DNA of 64,000 bases from Terrimesophilobacter sp964651535. Its GTDB lineage: Bacteria; Actinomycetota; Actinomycetes; Actinomycetales; Microbacteriaceae. The position numbers were made by a program, and so were the translations under genes. The notes under the pieces were generated by a model. It did no database searches and had not been told where the DNA came from. It saw only the letters and a program-made list of their open reading frames with translations. Location of the stretch: positions 372,001 through 436,000 of the forward strand of contig CAZYYE010000001.1 of NCBI GenBank assembly GCA_964651535.1. Reading direction: 5' to 3'. Position 1 is the stretch's first letter. Each line of letters opens with the position of its first letter. Positions 38,203 through 47,384 of the stretch are shown one piece after another.

Positions 38203-38991
38203 CTAGCGGCGTGGGGAAACCGGTTGCCTGCGAGCAGATCGTTTCGTCTCAGGGCGTGTGCTGCGCTCCCATCCGCGCCTCGTCGCGCGGGCGCCAAGGT
38301 GCCGGTCGCGCGAGCGGTACACGACGTACGGCCGGAACAGGTAGCCGATCGGCACCGACAACACGTGCACGAGCCTCGTGTACGGCCACACGAGGAACAG
38401 CGCGGTCGAGCACAGCACGTGCAACTGGAACATGAGCGGTACTCCGACCATGAGGGAGGCATCCGGCTGGAACAGGATGAGGCTGCGGCTCCACGGCGAA
38501 ACGGTCCCGCGATAGTCGTAGCCTTCGCCCAACACCTGGAACTGGATGACCGCAATCGTCCCGAGGATGAGCGAACCCGCCAGCAGCGCGTACATGACGA
38601 CATCCATGACGGTCGTCACGCGCGCGACACGTCGAATGGCGCCCCGCCGCGCGAGGAGGATCACGATGCCCGCGATCGTGACGAGCGCGACGAACGTGCC
38701 GATCCACGTCGCACCGAGGTGGTACAGATGTTCGTCGATTCCGATGAAGTACAGCCACTCGCGTGGGATGAGAAGACCGACGACGTGCCCCGCAAAAACT
38801 CCGAGGATTCCGTAGTGGAACATCGGAGAGCCCCAGCGCAGGAGCTTCGTTTCGTACATCTGGCTCGAGCGGGACGTCCAGCCGAATTGGTCATAGCGGT
38901 AGCGGAGGATGTGCCCGACGATGAAGCTTGCCGCAGCGATGTAAGGGAAGGCCACCCACAGCAGCACATCCACGACTGTCGTCTCAGTCAT
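38203..38991 (-). CDS. narI: Respiratory nitrate reductase gamma subunit (cytochrome b)
   Basis: A 262-residue membrane protein with five helices that binds two hemes b and passes quinol electrons to NarH. YDQFGWTSRSSQMYETKLL and FHYGILGVFAGHVVGLLIP (with heme-ligand His) at one end, and FQLHVLCSTALFLVWPYTRL with its His at the other, are characteristic. The Arg-rich C-terminal tail after YVVYRSRDRH is longer than usual. Its start overlaps the narJ stop by 4 nt. Confidence 0.95.
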   Translation of the reverse strand: MTETTVVDVLLWVAFPYIAAASFIVGHILRYRYDQFGWTSRSSQMYETKLLRWGSPMFHYGILGVFAGHVVGLLIPREWLYFIGIDEHLYHLGATWIGTFVALVTIAGIVILLARRGAIRRVARVTTVMDVVMYALLAGSLILGTIAVIQFQVLGEGYDYRGTVSPWSRSLILFQPDASLMVGVPLMFQLHVLCSTALFLVWPYTRLVHVLSVPIGYLFRPYVVYRSRDRHLGARATRRGWERSTRPETKRSARRQPVSPRR

Positions 38992-39716
38992 ACCCTCACT
39001 CCTTCATTCGTATCGCCCGCGGGCGTGTACGGCGCAAGCGCGCCGAGGAACGTGGTGACTCCCACCATTTCGGTGGGCGGACCTTCATTCACGAGCCGAA
39101 GGTAGCGCTCTCGGGTCTCATCGTCGATGTCGCCGAAGGACCGGCACACGGCCGCGACGACATGCGAGTAGGGGCTCGCGAATGTCTCGAGGGCCGTTCG
39201 GAGCACCTCGATGCCCTCCCGATACGACGTCAAAAGCTGGCTCGCGATGGGGGAGTCGCTTCGGGCGGAGAACTCCAGCACCATGGGCAGGTAGTCGGGG
39301 AGCTCGCCGTCCTCGACCTCCCATCCCGCTGCACGGTAGGCCTCGATGAATCCCACAAGCGCCATGCCGCGCCGCCGGGTATCGCCGGTCGAGTAGTACG
39401 TGAGGTACGGGCAGCACTTGCGTTTCTGGTCGAAAATTTCGGTGAAATGCGCTTCGAGCTCGTGCTGGCTCATCGCGGATGCCGCCGAAAGGAAGGCGTC
39501 GAACTCCTCGGCGATCTCCGGCGGGAGCGACGCAATGGCCTGGGCAACCTGTGCGAATTGCGCGCGCCGATCCGGCTTGGGATAGTCGAGCAGGATGGAC
39601 GCGGCCATGTGGACGGTTCGGCGTTGCGCGTCGGTGAGGACCGACGTCGTGAGCTTCTTCGGCGGCTTCTTTCGCCGCCCGCCGGGGACTGTCCTGCGCT
39701 CGGTTGCGATCGTCAC
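38988..39716 (-). CDS. narJ: Nitrate reductase molybdenum cofactor assembly chaperone
   Basis: A 242-residue TorD/NarJ-family chaperone that loads Mo-bis-MGD into NarG. AASILLDYPKPDRRAQFAQV, LEAHFTEIFDQKRKCCPYLT (the conserved HYVETFD-like segment) and YYSTGDTRRRGMALVGFIEA identify it. The GTG at 39716 overlaps the narH stop (GTGA), replacing a longer upstream frame. The first 20 residues are Arg/Lys-rich. It sits between narH and narI as in most nar operons. Confidence 0.93.
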   Translation of the reverse strand: MTIATERRTVPGGRRKKPPKKLTTSVLTDAQRRTVHMAASILLDYPKPDRRAQFAQVAQAIASLPPEIAEEFDAFLSAASAMSQHELEAHFTEIFDQKRKCCPYLTYYSTGDTRRRGMALVGFIEAYRAAGWEVEDGELPDYLPMVLEFSARSDSPIASQLLTSYREGIEVLRTALETFASPYSHVVAAVCRSFGDIDDETRERYLRLVNEGPPTEMVGVTTFLGALAPYTPAGDTNEGVRV

Positions 39717-41380
39717 GCCGGGCTCCCGGACTCGGTCGGCGGCGGGAACATGCCGTTCGTGATTCCCCTGCCGTTCCAGTTGAGGAGGTTCATGCGGCCG
39801 GGAGTGGACGGTTCGCTCGGGTCCGTCGTGTTTCTGAGCGCATCGAAGCTCTGAACGGTCGCGTCGATCGGGGTGCCGGGGATGCGCTTGGTTGTCGCAA
39901 GGTCGGCGGTCGAGCTTGGCCCGCCCATGCCGGGCCCGCCGTCCGTGTCGAGAGAGCACGCGAAGTCATCCAGGTCGCGCGCCGACTCGACGTGCGCCTT
40001 CGGGATCACGTAGCGGTCCTCGTACTTGGCGATCGCAAGCAGGCGATACATCGTCTCCATTTCCTCGCCGGTCATTCCGACCGCGTGCGCGATGTTCTCG
40101 TTCGCGTCGTTTCCGAGGTTGATGTCGCGCATGTACGAGCGCATGGCCGCGAGCTTCTTGAGCGAGTGTTCGATCGGAACGGTGTCCCCCGCGGTGAACA
40201 GGCCCGCGAGGTACTCGACGGGGATGCGCAGCTTGTCGATGGCGGCGAACAGGTTGCGCACGTCCTCGCCGTCGGCGCCGCTGTTGGACACGACATCCAC
40301 GACGGGGGAGAGCGGCGGGATGTACCAGACCATCGGCATCGTGCGGTACTCCGGGTGCAGCGGAAGCGCCACTTTGTACTCGCTGATGAGCGCGTAAATG
40401 GGGCTGTTCTGCGCAGCCTCGATCCAGTCGTCCGCGATGCCGTCCCGCTTCGCCTGAGCGATGATCTCCGGGTCGAACGGGTCGAGGAACACCGAACGCT
40501 GAGCGTCCAGCAGCGCGTGTTCGTCCTCGATCGCCGCGGCCTCCAAAACGCGGTCTGCGTCATACAGCATGAGGCCGAGGTAGCGCAGGCGCCCGACGCA
40601 GGTCTCCGAGCAGATCGTGGGCTTCCCCTGCTCGATGAGCGGGTAGCACAGCGTGCACTTCTCGGCCTTGTTCGTCTTGTGGTTGAAGTACACCTTCTTG
40701 TACGGGCACGCCGAGACGCACATGCGCCACCCGCGGCAGTCGTCCTGGTCGACGAGCACGATGCCGTCTTCCTCGCGCTTGTACATCGCACCGGAGGGGC
40801 ACGCCGAGACGCAGGATGGGTTCAGGCAGTGCTCGCAAATGCGCGGCAGGTAGAACATGAACGTGTTCTCGAACTCCATCTTCACGTGCTCGCTCATGTG
40901 CTCGAGGACCGGGTCGCCGTGGGCGGTCTCCTGAGAGCCGCCGAGGTTGTCATCCCAGTTGCCTGACCATTTGATCGACATGTCCTTGCCGGTGAGCAGC
41001 GACTTCGGGCGGGCGACAGGGCCGGTTTTCGTTTGCGGCGCCGACATGAGCATGTCGTAGTCGTACGTCCACGGCTCGTAGTAGTCGTCAATGGTCGGCA
41101 GGTTGTTGTTGGAGAAAATGTTCGCGAGAGACTTGAGCCTGCCTCCGGCTTTGAGCTTCAGACGGCCGCGCTTGTTGCGCACCCACCCGCCTTTCCACTT
41201 CTCCTGATCTTCGTAGTAACGCGGGTATCCGATGCCGGGCTTCGTCTCGACATTGTTGAACCACACGTATTCCATGCCGTCGCGGTTCGTCCACACTTGC
41301 TTGCACGTGACGGAGCACGTATGGCATCCGATGCACTTGTCGAGATTCATGACCATCGACATCTGGGCCATAACGCGCAT
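39713..41380 (-). CDS. narH: Respiratory nitrate reductase beta subunit (Fe-S protein)
   Basis: A 555-residue ferredoxin-like electron carrier between NarI and NarG. NLDKCIGCHTCSVTCKQVW, RICEHCLNPSCVSACPSGAM, DDCRGWRMCVSACPYKKVYF and KAEKCTLCYPLIEQGKPTIC hold the cysteines for three [4Fe-4S] and one [3Fe-4S] cluster (Trp replaces one Cys in the CRGWRMC motif, as in other NarH). The ATG at 41380 overlaps the narG TGA. The last 60 residues are Gly/Pro/Ser-rich and poorly conserved. Confidence 0.96.
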   Translation of the reverse strand: MRVMAQMSMVMNLDKCIGCHTCSVTCKQVWTNRDGMEYVWFNNVETKPGIGYPRYYEDQEKWKGGWVRNKRGRLKLKAGGRLKSLANIFSNNNLPTIDDYYEPWTYDYDMLMSAPQTKTGPVARPKSLLTGKDMSIKWSGNWDDNLGGSQETAHGDPVLEHMSEHVKMEFENTFMFYLPRICEHCLNPSCVSACPSGAMYKREEDGIVLVDQDDCRGWRMCVSACPYKKVYFNHKTNKAEKCTLCYPLIEQGKPTICSETCVGRLRYLGLMLYDADRVLEAAAIEDEHALLDAQRSVFLDPFDPEIIAQAKRDGIADDWIEAAQNSPIYALISEYKVALPLHPEYRTMPMVWYIPPLSPVVDVVSNSGADGEDVRNLFAAIDKLRIPVEYLAGLFTAGDTVPIEHSLKKLAAMRSYMRDINLGNDANENIAHAVGMTGEEMETMYRLLAIAKYEDRYVIPKAHVESARDLDDFACSLDTDGGPGMGGPSSTADLATTKRIPGTPIDATVQSFDALRNTTDPSEPSTPGRMNLLNWNGRGITNGMFPPPTESGSPA

Positions 41381-44300
41381 CAGTACTCAACCTCCTGGCT
41401 GCGGCGGCGGATCACGGTGATCTCGTCGCGCTGGTTCCCGGTCGGACCGAGATAATTGAAAGCGAATGACAACTGTGCGTAGCCGCCGATGAGGTGGCTG
41501 GGCTTCAGCAGAATTCGCGTGAGCGAGTTGTTCGTGCCGCCGCGCTGGCCGGATGTCTCCGCGATCGGCACGTTGATCGTGCGGTCCTTCGCGTGGTACA
41601 TGTACACCGTGCCTTCCGGCATCCGGTGGGACACGATGGCCCTCGCGACGACGACGCCGTTGCGGTTGTAGGACTCGATCCATTCGTTGTCGCGCACGCC
41701 GATCTTGTCGGCATCCTTGGGCGACATCCAGATCGTGGGGCCTCCGCGGGAGAGCACGAGCATCATGAGGTTGTCCTGATATTCGGAGTGGATGGACCAC
41801 TTCGAGTGCGGCGTGAGGTAGCGCACCGTCACTTCCGCCTTGCCAGCTGAACCCGGGGCGCCCGTAGCCGCGGTCGACCCGACGGGTTCGTAGCCGTCGA
41901 ACAGGCGGTGCAGGTCGAGCGGCGGCCGGTACACCGGCAATTGCTCGCCGAGCTCCGTGATCCAGTCATGATCCAGGTAGAAGTGTTGTCGCCCGGTGAG
42001 CGTGTGCCACGGTTTCAAGTGCTCGACGTTGATGACGAACGCGGTGTACCGGCGTCCGCCGTGCTCGCTCCCCGACCACTCGGGGGAGGTGAGTACTGGC
42101 ACCGGCGCGTCGGAGACGTCGCGGAAAGTGAACCGTATTCCCTCGTGGTCGCTCGCGAGGTGCGCGAGTTTCTGGCCGGTTTTCTCCTCCAGAATTCGGA
42201 AGCCCTGGGTGCCGAGCCGGCCATTCGTGGTCCCAGAGAACGCAAGCACCATTTCGGCCGCGCGCTGATCCGTGTCGAGCTTCGGTCTGCCCTTGGCCGG
42301 GCCGCTCTCGACGAGACCGTTTCGGCGGCCCAGATCGGCCACCTCGACGCCCGGATCGAATTTGATGCCCTTGGTGATCAGTCCGAGCTTTTCGGAGAGC
42401 GGGCCGAGCGCAGCCATCCGGTCGGCGAATGCCGGGTAGTCGCGTTCGACGACCGCGAGCTTCGGCATCGTGACGCCCGGCACGAGCTTCGGATTGTCGA
42501 CGACGATGCCGTGCGGCGTGGACATGGCGTCCGGGCTGTCGTGCATGAGCGGCGAGGCGACGAGATCCTTGCGCACGCCCAGGTGTTCGACCGAGTACTC
42601 GGAGATCTTCTTCGCGAGCAAGTGGAAGATGTCGAAGTCCGTCTTCGACTCCCACGGCGGAGTGATCGCCGGGTTGAACGTGTGGATGAACGGGTGCATG
42701 TCCGTTGTCGACAGATCGTGCTTTTCGTACCAGGTCGCCGGCGGCAGCAGTACGTCGCTGAACGTCGTCGTCGAGGTGTTGCGGAAGTCGCTCGTGACCA
42801 TCAGGTCGAGCTTGCCGATCGGCGCGTCGTCGTGCCACTCGATCGTCTTCGGCCGACGCTCAGGCGGTGACTCCTCTCCGCGGATGGCGGCATCCGTGCC
42901 GAGCAAGTGCTTGAGGAAGTATTCATTGCCCTTGCCGGAGGAGCCGATGATGTTCGCGCGCCACACGTTGAGAACGCGCGGGAAGTTCTCCGGAGAATCC
43001 GGGTCCTCGCACGCGTAGCGCATCTCGCCGCTCGTGAGCTGGTCCACGACGTATTGCGCGGGTTCGACTCCGGCCTTCTCGGCCTGGTCCGGAATGTCGA
43101 GCGAGTTGCGGTTGAAAGTGGGGAAGCTGGGCATCCAGCCGCGCTTTGCGGATTCGACGAGAGTGTCGGCCGTCGTGCGTCCGGCGAACAGTCCGGAACC
43201 GAGCTCCGACGAGAGGCTGTCGGCGGGCAAACCGTCGTACCGCCACTGGTCCGTTGCAAGGTACCAGTACGCCGTGCTGATCATCTGGCGCGGGGGGCGT
43301 ACCCAGTCCAGCCCGAACGCGTATTGCGCCCAGCCGGTGAGCGGGCGAACTTTCTCCTGGCCGACGTAGTGCGCCCAGCCTCCGCCGTTCTTTCCCTGGC
43401 ATCCCGTCATCGTCGTGAGCGCGAGGAACGCGCGGTAGATGAGGTCGGAGTGGAACCAGTGGTTCGTGCCGGCACCCATGAGGATCATCGAGCGTCCTCC
43501 GGAGTCTTCCGCGTTCTGCGCGAACTCGCGGCCGATGCGCTCCGCGGCGTTCGCGGGCACCGAGGTGATCTCTTCCTGCCAGGCCGGGGTGCCGGGGGAG
43601 GATGCGTCGTCATAACCGGTCGGCCACTCGCCCGGCAGTCCGTCGCGGCCGACGCCGTACTGCGCGAGAAGCAAGTCGAACACGGTCGTGACCGTGCGGC
43701 CGGCGACCTGGCGGACGGGGACGCCGCGGCGGATGACGCCGGAGCCGCCCGCGTGCTCCTGCCCCGGCCCAGGCTCAAGATCGAATCGGGGCAGGTCGAT
43801 CGCGACGGACTTTTTGTCCCAGTCCTTCGCGTCCGCAATGGACAGCAGCGGGTCGACGTCGCCGAGGTCGAGGTTCCACATGCCGGCCTCGGTCTCTGAG
43901 AACCGGTGGCCGAGAGAGCCGTTCGGCACGACGGGCTTCGCGTTCTGGTCGAGCAGTACGGGCTTGTGCGCCGCGTTCGGGAGTTTGCCGTCCGCGCCGG
44001 GGAGGGCATCCGCCATGAGGAATTTGCCGGCAACCCACGCGTCGCCGCGCTTTACAAGCTCGATGAGATACGCCGAATCGCTGTACTTCTTCATGTAGTC
44101 GATGAACATGGGCGTCTTGCGCTCGACGAGGAACTCTTTGAGGATGACGTGGCCCATCGCGATCGCGAGGGCGCCGTCCGTTCCCGGGTGGGTTGCGAGC
44201 CACTCGTCGGCGAACTTCGTGTTGTCCGCGTAATCGGGAGAGACGACGATGACCTTTTGGCCGCGGTATCGGGCTTCGACCATGAAGTGCGCGTCGGGCG

Positions 44301-45135
44301 TGCGCGTGACGGGGACGTTCGAGCCCCACATCATGAGATAGGACGAGTTCCACCAGTCGGCGGATTCCGGAACGTCGGTCTGGTCGCCGAACACTTGCGG
44401 GCTCGCGACGGGCAAGTCCGCGTACCAGTCGTAGAACGACAGCATGGTTCCGCCGAGCATCGTGACGAATCGCGAGCCGACACCGTGCGAAACGATCGAC
44501 ATGGCGGGAATCGGGGAAAAACCGGCGATACGATCCGGTCCGTACTTCTTGATCGTGTGCACGTGGGCGGCGGCGACGATCTCGGATGCTTCATCCCAGC
44601 TCGCTCGAACCAGCCCGCCCTTTCCGCGCGCCTGCTTGTACGCGCGGGCAGTTTCCGGGTTCTCGGTGACCTCGGCCCACGCGAGAACGGGATCGCCCGT
44701 ACGGGCCTTCGCGGCCCGGAACGCTTCGAGGAGGACGCCGCGCACATACGGGTAGCGCACGCGCGTCGGCGAGTAGGTGTACCAGCTGAACGCGGCGCCG
44801 CGGGGGCATCCGCGCGGCTCGTACTCGGGCGAATCCGGTCCGACGAGCGGGTAGTCGGTCTGCTGGGTTTCCCACGTGATGATGCCGTCCTTGACGTACA
44901 CCTTCCAGGAGCAGGACCCCGTGCAGTTCACGCCGTGGGTGGACCGAACCTCTTTGTCGTGGGTCCAGCGATCACGGTAGAACGAGTCGGCGTCCCGCCC
45001 GCCCTCCAGGAATACGCTCCGCAGGTCTTCGGAGACCTTGCCCGGGCGCAGGAACCGCCCCAGATTGAGCAGGGTATCCGCCAGCAGCCCGTCCGTTCCG
45101 GGCTTAGGGGAAGTGACGTTCTTGCCTGTGCTCAC
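41380..45135 (-). CDS. narG: Respiratory nitrate reductase alpha subunit (catalytic, Mo-bis-MGD)
   Basis: A 1251-residue membrane-bound nitrate reductase. HGVNCTGSCSWKVYVKDG binds the FS0 [4Fe-4S] cluster through one His and cysteines, and SFYDWYADLPVASPQVFGDQ carries the Asp that ligates molybdenum. VVSPDYADNTKFADEWLAT is also characteristic. No twin-arginine signal is present, so the active site faces the cytoplasm. The GTG at 45135 with AGGAG upstream is preferred to an ATG at 45252. It is the first gene of narGHJIK; the Cys-rich HTH regulator lies upstream, 165 nt away on the same strand. Confidence 0.97.
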   Translation of the reverse strand: MSTGKNVTSPKPGTDGLLADTLLNLGRFLRPGKVSEDLRSVFLEGGRDADSFYRDRWTHDKEVRSTHGVNCTGSCSWKVYVKDGIITWETQQTDYPLVGPDSPEYEPRGCPRGAAFSWYTYSPTRVRYPYVRGVLLEAFRAAKARTGDPVLAWAEVTENPETARAYKQARGKGGLVRASWDEASEIVAAAHVHTIKKYGPDRIAGFSPIPAMSIVSHGVGSRFVTMLGGTMLSFYDWYADLPVASPQVFGDQTDVPESADWWNSSYLMMWGSNVPVTRTPDAHFMVEARYRGQKVIVVSPDYADNTKFADEWLATHPGTDGALAIAMGHVILKEFLVERKTPMFIDYMKKYSDSAYLIELVKRGDAWVAGKFLMADALPGADGKLPNAAHKPVLLDQNAKPVVPNGSLGHRFSETEAGMWNLDLGDVDPLLSIADAKDWDKKSVAIDLPRFDLEPGPGQEHAGGSGVIRRGVPVRQVAGRTVTTVFDLLLAQYGVGRDGLPGEWPTGYDDASSPGTPAWQEEITSVPANAAERIGREFAQNAEDSGGRSMILMGAGTNHWFHSDLIYRAFLALTTMTGCQGKNGGGWAHYVGQEKVRPLTGWAQYAFGLDWVRPPRQMISTAYWYLATDQWRYDGLPADSLSSELGSGLFAGRTTADTLVESAKRGWMPSFPTFNRNSLDIPDQAEKAGVEPAQYVVDQLTSGEMRYACEDPDSPENFPRVLNVWRANIIGSSGKGNEYFLKHLLGTDAAIRGEESPPERRPKTIEWHDDAPIGKLDLMVTSDFRNTSTTTFSDVLLPPATWYEKHDLSTTDMHPFIHTFNPAITPPWESKTDFDIFHLLAKKISEYSVEHLGVRKDLVASPLMHDSPDAMSTPHGIVVDNPKLVPGVTMPKLAVVERDYPAFADRMAALGPLSEKLGLITKGIKFDPGVEVADLGRRNGLVESGPAKGRPKLDTDQRAAEMVLAFSGTTNGRLGTQGFRILEEKTGQKLAHLASDHEGIRFTFRDVSDAPVPVLTSPEWSGSEHGGRRYTAFVINVEHLKPWHTLTGRQHFYLDHDWITELGEQLPVYRPPLDLHRLFDGYEPVGSTAATGAPGSAGKAEVTVRYLTPHSKWSIHSEYQDNLMMLVLSRGGPTIWMSPKDADKIGVRDNEWIESYNRNGVVVARAIVSHRMPEGTVYMYHAKDRTINVPIAETSGQRGGTNNSLTRILLKPSHLIGGYAQLSFAFNYLGPTGNQRDEITVIRRRSQEVEY

Positions 45136-45300
45136 GGCGGCTCCTGTCGTGCTCGGGACGCCCCGCGGTCGCGATTGCGTCCTTCTTGGAAGTCTCTCGG
45201 AGCCGTCCTCGCGCGGCAACGTGAAAAGACCGTGAATAATGCCGCAGTGCACGATCCCCCAGGCCAGGCATGGTCGGTGTGCGCCGGCGGGGGTCTCACG

Positions 45301-45903
45301 TCAGCTTCTGAGGTCGACCGTGCAGGACCTGGGCCCGGAGAATGGGTGCAGTTCGCTCGCCCGGATCGGGCCCCCGCCATCCTCCAGCGCATCCTGAATG
45401 AGCCCGAAATGCACTTCGCACACTTGGGGATTATCCTTTGCGAGAGTCCCGAACGGGCAATCATGCATGATCATCCGGGAATTGTCCGGGTCGATTTCGG
45501 CGTCGAAACCGCACTGCTCCATGTGGTCGTCGAGCGAGTCGAGCTGACGCGTCAGCGGGGCGCTGTCGGGCGTCACATCGGTCATGGGAATCAGTTTGCG
45601 AATGAGTTCGGTCCGGCGTTCAGAGGACAGGCGACGCAACTGCCGAGCCGGACTTTCGCTTCCCCTCGCAGCCCGGTACCGAAGCTGGGGCCGACCTTTG
45701 CCCGTGCTCGGGACGGTCTCGGAGTCGACGAAACCCGAATCGATCAGTCGGTGGAGGTGCTCGCGCGCCGTATTGTGGTGGAGCCCTGTCGCTTCGGCGA
45801 GTTGGGCGATGGTCTGCCAGCCATGCTCCTGAAGCTCGTGGAGCAGGTTGATCCTGCTGAGCGAGGCCAGCGTGCGATAGTCAGTCGAATGGCGAGGGGC
45901 CAT
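45301..45903 (-). CDS. ArsR/SufR-like HTH regulator with four C-terminal cysteines
   Basis: A 200-residue regulator. The winged helix is AQLAEATGLHHNTAREHLHR followed by the GKGRPQLRY wing. The C-terminal half has Cys131 (HMEQCGF), Cys149 (MHDCPFGTLA), Cys162 (PQVCEVHF) and Cys194 (PRSCTVDL), a pattern of the COG2345 group that includes SufR, in which such cysteines hold an Fe-S cluster. ArnR in Corynebacterium is a functional analogue that represses nar genes and senses NO. It lies directly upstream of narG, so control of the nar operon by oxygen, NO or Fe-S status is likely. The start (45903 or 45942) is uncertain. Confidence 0.8.
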   Translation of the reverse strand: MAPRHSTDYRTLASLSRINLLHELQEHGWQTIAQLAEATGLHHNTAREHLHRLIDSGFVDSETVPSTGKGRPQLRYRAARGSESPARQLRRLSSERRTELIRKLIPMTDVTPDSAPLTRQLDSLDDHMEQCGFDAEIDPDNSRMIMHDCPFGTLAKDNPQVCEVHFGLIQDALEDGGGPIRASELHPFSGPRSCTVDLRS

Positions 45904-45998
45904 GCCCCCATTCAACGCCATTTCGCCGCGGAACGCCACCACTCAGGTTACCCGCCTGTTCCCGACCCGCCGGAGCATGTCGGGGCAGAATGGGGACC

Positions 45999-47384
45999 AT
46001 GCCCACGACCAATCCATCGCCGATCCTCGCCGCACTGATTGCCGCGCTCCCACCGGATTCGGTCATTTCCGATCCGGACGGGATGGCCGGCTACCGGTGG
46101 GATCGCGCACTCGATTCGAACGCGGGAACCCCTCTCGCCGTGGTGCGCCCGACGACGACGCAGGATGTGCAGGCCACCGTGAGGTTCGCGGCCGAGCACA
46201 ACATCGCGGTGGTCCCGCGCGGCGCGGGCTCCGGGCTTTCCGGAGGATCCTCTGCGCTGGACGGCTGCATCGTCGTGTCGCTCGAGCGAATGCGAGCGGT
46301 CGCGGTGGATCCGGTGACGCGAACTGCCGTCGCGCAGCCCGGCGCGTTCAATGCGGAAGTCAAGGCGGCGGCGGCGGAGCATGGTCTTTGGTATCCGCCC
46401 GATCCGTCCTCGTTCGAAATCTGCTCCATCGGCGGAAACGTCGCCACAAACGCCGGGGGACTGTGCTGCGTGAAGTACGGTGTCACGAGCGATTACGTGC
46501 TCGGCATGACGGTCGTGCTCGCGGACGGAACGTCGGTGAGTCTCGGCGGCCCGCGCCTCAAGGACGCTGCGGGCCTGTCGCTCACCAAGCTGTTCGTCGG
46601 CAGCGAAGGCACGCTCGGGATCATCACCGAAGTCACTCTGCGACTCGTCCCGGCGCAGCGTCCGGCGTCGACCCTCGTTGCCACGTTCCCGACGCTCGGC
46701 GATGCCACCCAGACCGTCATCGACATCACGCGGTCGATGAGACCCTCCATGCTCGAGTTAATGGATTCGGTGTGCATCAACGCCGTGGAGGACCTGACAA
46801 GAATGGGTCTTGACCGATCCGCCGCCGCGATGCTCGTGATCCAATCGGATGAACCGGGGGGAACCGCCGCCGCTGAGATCGTCCGCATCGGTGAGCTGTG
46901 CGAAGCAAACAATGCCACCGAGGTGTACTCGACAGACGATCCGGAGGAGGGCGAAGCATTCGTCACGGCTCGCAGAATGGTGCTTCCCGCAATCGAGAAA
47001 CTCGGCACGATTCTGCTTGAGGATGTGGGAGTTCCGGTGTCCAGGCTCGGCGACCTCGTCGACGGTATCGGCGAGATCTCGCGCAACAACCGAATCGTGG
47101 TTTCCGTCGTTGCGCACGCGGGGGACGGGAACACCCACCCGCAGATCGTGTTCGACCCGGCGGACCCCGACCAACAAAAACGTGCAGAGACTGCGTTCGA
47201 CGAAATCATGGGGCTCGCAATTTCTCTCGGCGGCACCATCACGGGCGAGCACGGGGTCGGCCGCCTCAAACGGGCGTGGCTTCCGGACTATTTGGGCGAA
47301 GACGCCATGGCGCTCAACCAGCGAATCAAGTCAGCCCTCGACCCGCTGAACATCCTGAACCCGGGATCCGTCTTTCCCGCGTGA
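45999..47384 (+). CDS. FAD-linked oxidase (GlcD-like; glycolate or D-lactate dehydrogenase)
   Basis: A 461-residue flavoprotein with an N-terminal FAD-binding domain (VVPRGAGSGLSGGSSALDG; PSSFEICSIGGNVATNAGGL) and a C-terminal FAD-oxidase domain with HAGDGNTHPQIVFDPADPDQ and GEHGVGRLK. Family members oxidise 2-hydroxy acids such as glycolate or D-lactate and pass electrons to the quinone pool; the exact substrate is not resolved. Next to the nar operon it could be an electron source for nitrate respiration. The ATG at 45999 is used (an ATG at 45990 is possible). Its 3' end overlaps the convergent P-type ATPase gene by 54 nt. Confidence 0.88.
   Translation: MPTTNPSPILAALIAALPPDSVISDPDGMAGYRWDRALDSNAGTPLAVVRPTTTQDVQATVRFAAEHNIAVVPRGAGSGLSGGSSALDGCIVVSLERMRAVAVDPVTRTAVAQPGAFNAEVKAAAAEHGLWYPPDPSSFEICSIGGNVATNAGGLCCVKYGVTSDYVLGMTVVLADGTSVSLGGPRLKDAAGLSLTKLFVGSEGTLGIITEVTLRLVPAQRPASTLVATFPTLGDATQTVIDITRSMRPSMLELMDSVCINAVEDLTRMGLDRSAAAMLVIQSDEPGGTAAAEIVRIGELCEANNATEVYSTDDPEEGEAFVTARRMVLPAIEKLGTILLEDVGVPVSRLGDLVDGIGEISRNNRIVVSVVAHAGDGNTHPQIVFDPADPDQQKRAETAFDEIMGLAISLGGTITGEHGVGRLKRAWLPDYLGEDAMALNQRIKSALDPLNILNPGSVFPA

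Noticed and set aside
45136..45300. Fnr-type box upstream of narG
   Set aside because: I looked for TTGA-N6-TCAA and found no acceptable match, so nar control by the Crp/Fnr protein is not claimed.
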